A stretch of 5,186 bases of DNA from contig CAYRWY010000418.1 of NCBI GenBank assembly GCA_964427955.1, forward strand, positions 1 through 5,186, read 5' to 3'. Within the stretch, counting starts at the first letter, position 1; every line of letters starts with the position of its first letter. The translations under genes and the position numbers were made by a program. This stretch comes from JACRBK01 sp964427955. GTDB lineage: Bacteria; Chloroflexota; Anaerolineae; Aggregatilineales; Aggregatilineaceae. Under the pieces are notes generated by a model. The model was not told where the DNA came from. It made no database searches and saw only the letters and a program-made list of their open reading frames with translations. Positions 1 through 5,186 of the stretch are shown piece after piece.

Positions 1-910
1 TCTGCTGGCGTCCGAAGTCGTCGATCAGGAACATGCCGCCGTTGGCCTTGAGCTGGAGCGGGGCTTCGTACAGCTTGGCGATGGGATCGAAGCGCAGATC
101 GAGCGCGTCCATGCGCAGTTCGCCGCCGACGATCACCGCCGGGCGCTTGAAGTAGCCCCAGCGCCGGTCCACTTCGGACTGGGGGTTGAATTTGAAGCCC
201 TTCATCTGCTCTTTCGAGAGCGGCACTTCCTCGAACAGGTAGGGATCGTAAATGCTGACGATGTACCCGCCGATGGTGATCGCATAGGGCACCCAGATCG
301 GGTTCGATCCCGCGATCAGGCCCGCGACGGCCTGGGCGACGGTGGTCTTGCCGTTGCCGGGCGGACCATAGAGGAACAGCGACGTCCCGGCGTTGACGGC
401 GGGGCCGATCCGGCGGTGGAACCCGTCCGCCAGGATCAGGTGTGACAGCGCGCCCTTGACCTGGTCCGGGGTGATGTGCAGCTTTTGATTGGTCTGCCGC
501 GTGATCATCTCGGTGTATTTTTCCAGCGGCACCGGGGCCGGACCCACGTACAGGCCGCGGTCGAAGGCATCCCGCGCGCGCTTGCCGCCCGCGTCGGTCA
601 GATTATAGGCGTAGCTGAAACGGCCCATCGTCCCGGCGCTGGCCACTTCGACCAGCATGTCGTACTGCATCTTCTCCAGGATCGCGTCCAGGACCTTGAG
701 TTCCAGACGAATGACTTCGGCAAAACGCCGCAGCGTGACGTGGCCTTCGTTGAACAAGACGCGAAAGATGATGTCCGACACGATGCTGATCGGAATATCG
801 ATCTCGTCCGGAGAATCGGGCGCGCGCAGCAGCCGCCGCAGCGGGTCCAGCGGACCACTGGCTCGCGGTTGTGGTTCTTCAAGCAGTTGTTGTTCGAGGT
901 CTTCCGTCAT
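1..910 (-). CDS. Winged-helix/AAA+ ATPase, 3' part outside the window
   Basis: This is a P-loop ATPase of unknown client, probably cytoplasmic. It reads from an ATG at 910-908 without a stop to base 1, giving 303 codons. After a charged, Pro-rich N-terminus, residues ~41-120 look like a winged helix: helix-rich, then 'EGHVTLRRFAEVIRLE', then a 'FSYAYNLTDAGGKRARDAF' wing typical of MarR/PadR-like folds. Walker A is GPPGNGKT at residues 182-189. A hydrophobic strand ending in acidic residues, 'GMFLIDDFGRQ' (residues 292-302), fits Walker B. The sensor and lid regions would lie beyond the edge. The start is supported by AGGAGG 11 nt upstream and by ATGA overlap with the stop of the cyclic-nucleotide-binding gene, which implies translational coupling. 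The ATPase call is firm; the winged-helix call is from pattern only, and DNA binding is inference. The exact AAA subfamily cannot be assigned without the C-terminal half. Confidence 0.88.
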   Translation of the reverse strand, partial: MTEDLEQQLLEEPQPRASGPLDPLRRLLRAPDSPDEIDIPISIVSDIIFRVLFNEGHVTLRRFAEVIRLELKVLDAILEKMQYDMLVEVASAGTMGRFSYAYNLTDAGGKRARDAFDRGLYVGPAPVPLEKYTEMITRQTNQKLHITPDQVKGALSHLILADGFHRRIGPAVNAGTSLFLYGPPGNGKTTVAQAVAGLIAGSNPIWVPYAITIGGYIVSIYDPYLFEEVPLSKEQMKGFKFNPQSEVDRRWGYFKRPAVIVGGELRMDALDLRFDPIAKLYEAPLQLKANGGMFLIDDFGRQQ

Positions 911-1380
911 CCTTCGCCTGTCCTCCTGAATCTTCCTCCCCAGGGACCGCCGCGCATCCACTGATCCGCCAGGGTCTGAGCCAAGGTCTTGTAGACTTTC
1001 AACATCAGATCTGGTTTTTCTTGTTCCAGCCGGTCCAGCACCTCCGGGGTGATCTTGAGGAGCCGGACATCCAGGCCCGCCGCGACCGTCGCATGGCGCG
1101 GCTGGCCGACTAACAGGCCCAACTCGCCGAACGATTGGCCTTCGGTGACGATGCTCAAGGTGTGCTCGCTGCCGTCCGGCTCACGCTCGATCACCAACAC
1201 CATGCCCTGCAACACCAGGTACATCGCGTCTGACGGATCGCCCTCGAAAAAGATCGTCGTCCGGGCCGGGTAGCGCACTTCTTCCGCATAGCTGCGCAGG
1301 AGATCGAACGCTTCTCCTTCAAACGCCCAGGTCACCAGCCAATGTTCAGGCTCATCCACCGGGATACTGTCCAGGAACAC
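907..1380 (-). CDS. Stand-alone cyclic-nucleotide-binding (CRP-like cNMP) protein
   Basis: This is a 157-residue protein made almost wholly of one cyclic-nucleotide-binding domain. Residues ~23-115 follow the CRP sensor fold: 'YPARTTIFFEGDPSDAMYLV' (37-56), then 'LQGMVLVIERE', then the phosphate-binding cassette 'FGELGLLVGQPRHATV' (84-99). By alignment to E. coli CRP, E86 and R95 match Glu72 and Arg82, the ribose- and phosphate-contacting residues. The Ser83 position is His96, which is unusual. A C-helix follows (~112-140) and then a Gly/Arg-rich tail. There is no helix-turn-helix, so it is not a CRP/FNR transcription factor and more likely regulates a partner protein. The start is GTG, backed by a strong AGGAGG at 8-nt spacing. 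Its stop overlaps the ATPase start (ATGA), which makes the ATPase the obvious partner. The ligand (cAMP, cGMP, other or none) cannot be read from the sequence. Confidence 0.92.
   Translation of the reverse strand: MFLDSIPVDEPEHWLVTWAFEGEAFDLLRSYAEEVRYPARTTIFFEGDPSDAMYLVLQGMVLVIEREPDGSEHTLSIVTEGQSFGELGLLVGQPRHATVAAGLDVRLLKITPEVLDRLEQEKPDLMLKVYKTLAQTLADQWMRGGPWGGRFRRTGEG
922..927 (-). promoter_or_regulatory. Shine-Dalgarno for the ATPase inside the upstream gene
   Basis: AGGAGG on the minus strand lies 11 nt before the ATPase ATG and within the last codons of the cyclic-nucleotide-binding gene. The spacing is slightly long, so reinitiation through the ATGA overlap may contribute to translation. 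Confidence 0.6.
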
Positions 1381-1388
1381 GATTATAT

Positions 1389-1394
1389 CCTCCT
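1389..1394 (-). promoter_or_regulatory. Shine-Dalgarno that fixes a GTG start
   Basis: A perfect AGGAGG (within GAGGAGG) sits 8 nt before the GTG at 1380-1378. It is the strongest ribosome-binding site in the window and is the reason for accepting GTG over an internal ATG. Confidence 0.8.
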
Positions 1395-1486
1395 CACCAC
1401 CCGCCCCCGCGCCTTACTTTAGTCACGGGTGGGGATGGCGGCACTGTCTCAGGTTGCCATAGTGCTCCGGGCTGACGCTAGTTTCT

Positions 1487-1492
1487 ATTATA
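1487..1492 (-). promoter_or_regulatory. Candidate -10 box for the cNMP-binding/ATPase operon
   Basis: A perfect TATAAT on the minus strand lies in the 144-bp gap between the response regulator stop and the GTG start. Transcription would begin near 1480 and leave a leader of about 100 nt. I see no convincing -35 box at 16-18 bp upstream and no extended -10 TG, so the call rests on the hexamer and its intergenic position. The rest of the gap (1381-1524) holds only a weak 5-bp dyad over the regulator stop. Confidence 0.4.
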
Positions 1493-1513
1493 GTCGGGAA
1501 ATGCCGCGCGTGC

Positions 1514-1528
1514 CTGACGGGATGTCAG
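1514..1528 (-). other. Small dyad over the response regulator stop codon
   Basis: CTGAC and GTCAG arms flank a 5-nt loop, and the TGA stop (1527-1525) lies in one arm. There is no T-run after it, so it is at most a weak 3'-end structure and may be chance. Confidence 0.2.
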
Positions 1529-2340
1529 CGCTGCTCGCCGGGCGTTACGCGGCAGTGCAGCGACATCAGGGGGTAGGACGTGCCGTCGATCTGAATCCCC
1601 CCTGCGTTCCAGTCGTCCGCCGCGTAGAAGCGGGCGATCTCGCGCCGGAACACCATATCCAGCCGCTCGACCAGGCGGAACGTGGCGCTGGCCGAGGTCA
1701 GGATCAGGTACTGGCCTTCGTCCAGCCTGCCGAGGAAGTCCTCCAGGCTGCCGAGCCGGTTCAGCACGTCGAGCAGCACGCGTCCGAGCATCTGCTGGAC
1801 CTCGGCCCCGGCAGCGCTGCCGTAGACTTCGTAGTACGGCAGGGCGTCTTGCAGCGTGACCTCGATGATCGCGCGGTCCGGATCGGTGCGCGCCTGCTCG
1901 ATCCAGCGGCGGGCGGTGTAAGCGGCGGGGAGACCGGTGCGCAGATCGGTCAGATATTCGCGGGCCGCGCGGGCGATGGTATTTTGGACACGCAGCACTA
2001 ATTCCTGGAGATCGAACGGCTTGACGATGTAGTCCGCCGCGCCCAGTTCGAGCGCGGCCAGGCGCTTGTCGCGGCTCCCCCACTCCGACACGAACAGGAC
2101 CGGGATGTGCGCGGTGCGCGGCTGGCTGCGGAAATGGGCCGTCAGCCGGTAGCCGTCGATGTCGGGCAGCATGAGGTCCATCAGGATCACGTGCGGCATC
2201 ATGCGGGGGACCAATTCCAGGGCTTCGGCCCCGTCACTGGCATGGAAAAAATCGAAGTCCTGCATGATGAAAAACAATCGCATCATCTCGGCGATGTCGT
2301 GATCGTCTTCCACCAGCACTACACGGGCCGGAGACGCCAT
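1525..2340 (-). CDS. Response regulator: receiver plus degenerate GGDEF-like domain
   Basis: This 271-residue cytoplasmic protein is a phosphoacceptor of a two-component system. Residues 5-122 are a complete CheY-like receiver: acidic cluster E11-D12-D13, phosphoacceptor D55 in 'VILMDLMLPDIDGY', switch residue S85 and K107 in 'IVKPF'. Residues ~129-268 begin like a diguanylate cyclase ('TDLRTGLPAAYTARR' against DxLTGLxNRR) and keep the GGDEF-domain spacing, but the signature is 'RLDEGQY' (205-211) in place of RxGGDEF. The metal-binding DxDxFK segment is also lost. It is therefore probably not a cyclase and may act by protein contact or nucleotide sensing. The ATG at 2340 is chosen because the receiver begins five codons later and AGAGG lies 5 nt upstream. 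A longer reading back to 2475 adds 45 residues unlike any receiver. No histidine kinase is adjacent. Confidence 0.92.
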   Translation of the reverse strand: MASPARVVLVEDDHDIAEMMRLFFIMQDFDFFHASDGAEALELVPRMMPHVILMDLMLPDIDGYRLTAHFRSQPRTAHIPVLFVSEWGSRDKRLAALELGAADYIVKPFDLQELVLRVQNTIARAAREYLTDLRTGLPAAYTARRWIEQARTDPDRAIIEVTLQDALPYYEVYGSAAGAEVQQMLGRVLLDVLNRLGSLEDFLGRLDEGQYLILTSASATFRLVERLDMVFRREIARFYAADDWNAGGIQIDGTSYPLMSLHCRVTPGEQR

Positions 2341-2512
2341 AGATGCCTCTTGCGCTATCAGCCCGCCGCCGTTGGTGCCCGGCGACGCGCCGTGTCCCCA
2401 TTCGAGAAGGCGTGAGCACACCCCGCGCGCACTCATCACCCCACAGTCATTACCCCAGCCCTCCCTCGCCACCATGAGGGGCAGACGGGCAGATTTTCAT
2501 ATTTTCAAAGCA

Positions 2513-2532
2513 GGGCGCAGCAAGCAGCGCCC
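2513..2532. repeat. GC-rich imperfect palindrome, REP-like
   Basis: GGGCGC and GCGCCC arms flank an 8-nt centre that can pair two more bases across an A-A mismatch. On the minus strand it reads as part of 'GTAGGGGCGCTGCTTGCTGC', a style of intergenic palindrome that I recall as dispersed in Chloroflexota and some cyanobacterial genomes. Only one copy is present here, so its dispersed nature is recall and not shown by this window. Confidence 0.4.
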
Positions 2533-2537
2533 CTACG

Positions 2538-2562
2538 AAAAAATCCGCTCAGCTTTAAGCTG
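2538..2562 (-). terminator. Weak candidate terminator after the WD40 gene
   Basis: Reading the minus strand, a short dyad (CAGCT, TAA loop, AGCTG; 2562-2550) is followed after six bases by TTTTTT (2543-2538), 27 nt past the WD40 stop. The stem is only 5 bp and the T-run is not directly adjacent, so termination is uncertain. The stronger GC palindrome comes after the T-run. Confidence 0.3.
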
Positions 2563-2589
2563 ATAACTGAAAACTGCCAACTGACCGCT
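2562..2589. repeat. Four heptamers ending at the WD40 stop codon
   Basis: On the plus strand the units GATAACT, GAAAACT, GCCAACT and GACCGCT follow each other without gaps (consensus GNNAACT, the last diverged). The run touches the TAA stop of the WD40 gene. It resembles the short tandem heptamers known from cyanobacterial genomes (STRR type), but four imperfect units are few. Confidence 0.45.
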
Positions 2590-4382
2590 TACTGCGTCAT
2601 GCGCCAGGTGCCGCCCAGGCAGTCGCCGCGAATTTCGCGCTCGAAGAACGAGATCGAGTTGCCGTAGAGCGTGGTCAGGCGGTGCTCGCCGGGACCGGGC
2701 ACGTAGGCCCCGTTCGTATCGACGTAGCCGCCCGCGATGTAGGTGTAGGCGCTCGCCAGCTCGAATTCGGGCGTCGTCGCCCAGCCTAACGCATCGCGCA
2801 GCCCCTCGATGTTGCGCCACAACTTGCCGAACCCGCGCCGGGGCTGGTACAGATCGGCGGGCGGGACCAGGCTCGGATCGGTTTCCGCTTCGCCTTCGAC
2901 GAAGGTGTCGTTGTAGCAGTACCAGTCGCCACCGGAATCATCGCCCGGCGGATTGTTGACCATCACCCAGACCTGCCGGTTGGGACGCAGCCAGAACATG
3001 CGCCCATGCTGAAATGCTTCCTCGGCCACATCCAGGGTCGTCGCGACGTTGGTCGGGAAGATCGCCGGGCGCGGCGTGGCCGACGCGGCCAGCGCGGGCG
3101 GCAGTGGGGTCTGCGGCTCCGCGGTCGGCGGCAGGGTCGCCGTCGCCACGACTACCTGGACGGCGGGCACGCCCCACAACTGGACGGTATCGCCGCCGCT
3201 CGCCAGGATCGCCCCGTCCGGGCTGAAGGCCAGCGCGTACACGCCGCCTGCCTCGCCGGACAGCGCGGCCACCTTTGCATAGGTGCCGCCATCGAACAGG
3301 ATCACTTGATCCTCACCCCGATCCGCTACGCCCACCGCGAGCAGGCCGCCATCCGGGCTGAAGGCGACAGCAGTGGCGGCATTGCCGACCGTCAGCGTGG
3401 CGAGGGACTCGCCCGTCGCCGCGTTCCACAGCCGCGCCGTGCCATCCGCGCTGCCGGAGGCGATCCGCGTGCCATCCGGGCTGAACGCGAGGCTGGTGAT
3501 CGTGCCGGTATGTCCAGGGAGAGTCTGCAACGGCGTGTGGGTCGCTACGTCCCACAGCGCCACCGTGCCATCGTTCGCGCCGGACACCAGCAGCGTCCCG
3601 TCGGGACTAAACGCCAGCGCGTCCACGCCCTGCGCCCCGGTATCGAACATCACCGGATCGCCGGAGCCATTCCACAGCAAGATCAACGAGCCGCTGGTCC
3701 CTACCGCCAGCAGCCCGGCAGGATTCCACGCCAGGTCGTTGACGGCCAGGGTCGCCGCTTCGCCGCCGCCGGTCGTGGTGATCGCGCCAAAGGCCAGCGC
3801 CGCCTGCGGTGACGCCAGGTCCAGCGTGTAGACGTCACCGCCCAGCGTGCTGAACGCCAGCGCCTGTCCATCCGGGCGGAAGGCCACGGCAGTCAGATCG
3901 CCCAGGCCCTGCTGCGTGCTCAGGAAGGTGCCGGTCGCCACCTGGACGACGGCCAGGGTATTCTGTCCGATCACCACCGCGACGGACTGGCCGTCCGGGC
4001 TGAACGCCAGACTCGTCACCCCGGATACCGCCGCGGGCAGCGTGCCCACCACACTGATCCGCGCCGCGTTCAGGGCGTCGAGGCGTTCCAGGCCGGGCAG
4101 CGCCGCCGTGAGTTTCAGAGACGGCTGGGCCGTCGCCGTGAGCGCCTGGTTGAAAGCCGCATCCACCGTCGCCTCGAAGGCGGCGGTCAGCGTAACTGGC
4201 TGTTGGACGGCAGCCGTCTGGGTGAAGCGATCCGCCACGACGGCGTCGATAGTCTGTTTTTCGGAGGTAGGATCGATCTGCGCTCCCGCACCCTCCAGGG
4301 TGAACGACAGCGCCCCCGCCATCAGCACGGCCACGCCGATCAGTGCGACGAGGCTGGCGGTCAGGGTTCTACGAGTATTCAT
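2589..4382 (-). CDS. Exported seven-bladed WD40 beta-propeller with C-terminal domain
   Basis: This is a 597-residue extracytoplasmic protein, probably a binding scaffold; its ligand is unknown. Residues 1-34 form a signal peptide: 'MNTRRTLTAS', a hydrophobic core, then AGA before Q35 as a possible signal peptidase I site. The TRR pair leaves Tat export possible, and there is no lipobox. Residues 35-120 are a Thr/Ala/Gln-rich stalk. Residues ~122-404 hold seven WD40 blades, marked by F/W-x-P-x-G at about 127, 168, 218, 258, 300, 341 and 386 and by LWD/LWN/LWG strand ends, enough for one closed propeller. A Pro/Thr linker (~408-447) leads to a C-terminal domain (448-597) with 'GRMFW', 'QPRRGFGKLWR' and 'LGWA'. 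The only two cysteines, C489 and C588, are both in that domain. The ATG at 4382 is preferred because the signal peptide starts there and GAGGT lies 5 nt upstream; a reading from 4448 adds 22 unlikely residues. Confidence 0.93.
   Translation of the reverse strand: MNTRRTLTASLVALIGVAVLMAGALSFTLEGAGAQIDPTSEKQTIDAVVADRFTQTAAVQQPVTLTAAFEATVDAAFNQALTATAQPSLKLTAALPGLERLDALNAARISVVGTLPAAVSGVTSLAFSPDGQSVAVVIGQNTLAVVQVATGTFLSTQQGLGDLTAVAFRPDGQALAFSTLGGDVYTLDLASPQAALAFGAITTTGGGEAATLAVNDLAWNPAGLLAVGTSGSLILLWNGSGDPVMFDTGAQGVDALAFSPDGTLLVSGANDGTVALWDVATHTPLQTLPGHTGTITSLAFSPDGTRIASGSADGTARLWNAATGESLATLTVGNAATAVAFSPDGGLLAVGVADRGEDQVILFDGGTYAKVAALSGEAGGVYALAFSPDGAILASGGDTVQLWGVPAVQVVVATATLPPTAEPQTPLPPALAASATPRPAIFPTNVATTLDVAEEAFQHGRMFWLRPNRQVWVMVNNPPGDDSGGDWYCYNDTFVEGEAETDPSLVPPADLYQPRRGFGKLWRNIEGLRDALGWATTPEFELASAYTYIAGGYVDTNGAYVPGPGEHRLTTLYGNSISFFEREIRGDCLGGTWRMTQ
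3171..4019 (-). repeat. Internal coding repeats of the seven propeller blades
   Basis: Blades of about 40 codons recur, each with a conserved piece encoding A-F-S-P-D-G. On the plus strand it reads close to CATCCGGGCTGAA at 3213-3224, 3348-3359, 3471-3482, 3597-3608, 3867-3878 and 3990-4001. Near-identity is kept at DNA level mainly in this motif, while the rest of each blade has diverged, so the repeat is old and not a recent duplication. Confidence 0.8.
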
Positions 4383-4419
4383 AAGTGACCTCGGTTGTCT
4401 GGCCCCCCAAACAACGGGA

Positions 4420-4439
4420 CGAGCGCGGGATTGCGCTCG
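4420..4439 (-). promoter_or_regulatory. Perfect 7-bp dyad in the WD40 gene leader
   Basis: CGAGCGC and GCGCTCG flank a 6-nt loop, 37 nt upstream of the WD40 ATG and just downstream of its candidate -10 box. In RNA this would be a stable hairpin in the leader; in DNA it could be an operator. No T-run follows, so it is not a standard terminator. Confidence 0.45.
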
Positions 4440-4451
4440 CTGCATCACTTA

Positions 4452-4457
4452 ATTGTA
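4452..4457 (-). promoter_or_regulatory. Candidate -10 box for the WD40 gene
   Basis: TACAAT on the minus strand (5 of 6 matches to TATAAT) lies 69 nt before the WD40 ATG in the divergent gap. The expected transcript start is near 4445, just upstream of the dyad. The best -35 at 17-bp spacing (TTCGCG) matches only 3 of 6, so support is modest. Confidence 0.35.
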
Positions 4458-4511
4458 GCGTTAAACCCGCCGGACGCGAAAAAGATCGTCGCCGCGGGCG
4501 CAGAAATGGAC

Positions 4512-4517
4512 TATGAT
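4512..4517 (+). promoter_or_regulatory. Candidate -10 box for a leaderless radical SAM transcript
   Basis: TATGAT (5 of 6 matches to TATAAT) ends 7 nt before the ATG at 4525, so transcription would begin at or next to the start codon. No Shine-Dalgarno lies at a usable distance (AGGG is one base from the ATG), which fits a leaderless mRNA. No clear -35 box is visible. Confidence 0.4.
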
Positions 4518-4524
4518 ACAGGGC

Positions 4525-5186
4525 ATGGAACCCGACCTGATCGCGCCTTTTCTTCACTCTCTCCCCCCACCCTTACAGGGCCTACCCTGGCGCGCGCACC
4601 CGCTGGAGGGCAAGCTGCTGCTGTTCGACCGGGACACCGGGCTGAACGTGCTGCTCGACGGCGACGAAACCCGCCACTTCCGCCGGATCGCGCCGCGCGC
4701 CCTGCTGATCGCGGTGACGAACGCCTGCGATCTGACGTGCCCGTTCTGCTACCGGGATCGCCAGTCGCGCAGTTTGTGGCGCTACGAGTCGCTGCTGCGC
4801 TTCTGCCAGGAAGCCGATCAGTGGGGCGTGCTGGAAGTCGCCTTCGGCGGTGGGGAGCCGCTGCTGTTCCCGCGCTGGGACGACTTCATCCGCGAGTTGT
4901 ACGACACCACCCGGCTGTCGATCAATTTCACGACCAACGGCACGCGCCTCACCCGCGATTTTTTGCAGCGCATCGCCGGGAAGTACGGGCAGATCCGGCT
5001 GTCGCTCTACGAGGACAATCACTGGCCGGACACCCTGCGGGGGCTGGTCGAGAGCGGCGCGCGCTTTGGCGTCAACTGGCTGATCACGCCCGCCGAACTG
5101 GATCAGATCGAGGCGCGCTTCGATCACCTGTGGGCGCTGGGCGTGCGCGATCTGCTGCTGATCAGCTACAAAGGGCCCGACCGGGC
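4525..5186 (+). CDS. Radical SAM protein, N-terminal part, 3' end outside the window
   Basis: This is a radical SAM enzyme that would cleave S-adenosylmethionine at a [4Fe-4S] cluster; its substrate is unknown. The frame is open from 4525 to the window end (220 codons, no stop). Residues ~25-57 form a small leading segment ('KLLLFDRDTGLNVLLDGDE'), then 'ALLIAVTNACDLTCPFCYRD' carries the CxxxCxxC motif (C68, C72, C75). 'VAFGGGEPLL' (105-114) is the SAM-binding GGE motif, and 'INFTTNGTRL' (133-142) is the next strand of the partial TIM barrel. The layout resembles PqqE/SPASM-type peptide-modifying enzymes and other 'TNxCxxxCxxCY' members, but the diagnostic C-terminal cysteines would be off the edge. 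An in-frame ATG at 4513 is an alternative start adding four residues; 4525 is preferred for its fit to the TATGAT box. It is divergent from the WD40 gene. Confidence 0.9.
   Translation, partial: MEPDLIAPFLHSLPPPLQGLPWRAHPLEGKLLLFDRDTGLNVLLDGDETRHFRRIAPRALLIAVTNACDLTCPFCYRDRQSRSLWRYESLLRFCQEADQWGVLEVAFGGGEPLLFPRWDDFIRELYDTTRLSINFTTNGTRLTRDFLQRIAGKYGQIRLSLYEDNHWPDTLRGLVESGARFGVNWLITPAELDQIEARFDHLWALGVRDLLLISYKGPDR

Larger units (their letters stand above)
2341..2588. other. Intergenic region between the WD40 gene and the response regulator
   Basis: This 248-bp stretch has no credible gene. The side next to the WD40 gene holds the heptamer run, a small dyad, an A/T run and a GC-rich dyad. Around 2493-2510 is an A/T-rich patch (ATTTTC repeated twice) that stands out in this GC-rich sequence and could be promoter DNA for the regulator, although its best -10 candidate (TATGAA, minus strand) is poor. 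The stretch nearest the regulator (2341-2490) shows only the AGAGG ribosome-binding site at 2346-2350. Confidence 0.6.

Noticed and set aside
476..964. Plus-strand 162-codon open frame
   Set aside because: It runs antisense to the ATPase, whose Walker A and coupled start are clear; the product is Arg/Gln/His-rich, as expected for a shadow in GC-rich DNA.
1429..2001. Plus-strand 190-codon open frame
   Set aside because: It is antisense to the response regulator output domain and the following gap, with no recognisable domain and no good ribosome-binding site.
2341..2475. 45-residue N-terminal extension of the response regulator
   Set aside because: The receiver fold begins at the ATG at 2340, which has a ribosome-binding site; the extension has no receiver-like sequence and covers likely promoter DNA.
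3006..3812. Plus-strand 268-codon open frame
   Set aside because: It is antisense to the WD40 propeller; its Arg/Gly/Gln-rich composition and periodicity mirror the blade repeats.
3171..4019. Tandem repeat or CRISPR-like array
   Set aside because: The spaced similar pieces encode the SPDG turns of WD40 blades in one reading frame, with varied flanks and spacing set by the blades.
3847..4452. Plus-strand 201-codon open frame
   Set aside because: It is antisense to the WD40 N-terminal half, including the signal peptide, and has no domain of its own.
4506..4581. ATG at 4506 as start of the plus-strand gene
   Set aside because: It is in a different frame from the radical SAM motifs and encodes a Pro/Arg/Ala-rich product without a domain.
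4582..5127. Minus-strand 181-codon open frame
   Set aside because: It is the shadow of the radical SAM gene, whose CxxxCxxC and GGGEP motifs are on the plus strand.

Overview
The window is GC-rich, with G or C at most third codon positions. It most resembles a Chloroflexota genome, probably Anaerolineae-like. This rests on protein style and recall, not on a marker gene: an exported WD40 propeller with a Pro/Thr linker and a C-terminal domain carrying 'QPxRGFGxxWR' and 'LGWA' motifs, a winged-helix/AAA ATPase behind a lone cyclic-nucleotide-binding protein, and a receiver protein with a GGDEF-like tail.

Layout: four genes lie on the minus strand and one on the plus strand. From right to left on the minus strand: (i) an exported 597-residue seven-bladed WD40 protein (2589-4382); (ii) a 248-bp gap with an A/T-rich patch, a GC-rich dyad, a T-run and a run of heptamers; (iii) a 271-residue response regulator with a degenerate GGDEF-like output domain (1525-2340); (iv) a 144-bp gap with a perfect TATAAT; (v) a two-gene unit of a 157-residue stand-alone cyclic-nucleotide-binding protein (907-1380) and a winged-helix/AAA+ ATPase (1-910, 3' end outside the window), joined by an ATGA stop/start overlap. 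At the right edge, diverging from the WD40 gene, a radical SAM enzyme starts at 4525 and runs off the window. The 142-bp divergent region holds its probable leaderless promoter, a candidate WD40 promoter and a perfect 7-bp dyad.

How they may work together: the nucleotide-binding protein and the ATPase are very probably co-translated. They look like a sensor/effector pair, in which nucleotide binding could tune a motor that carries its own winged helix. The response regulator just upstream, on the same strand, adds a second signalling input but may have its own promoter. The WD40 protein and the radical SAM enzyme share only a divergent promoter region; no functional link can be read from the sequence. 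I found no tRNA, rRNA, CRISPR array, transposase or phage gene. No wholly new system is evident. The most distinctive parts are the nucleotide-sensor/AAA pair, the catalytically degenerate GGDEF-like regulator and the truncated radical SAM gene of unknown substrate.
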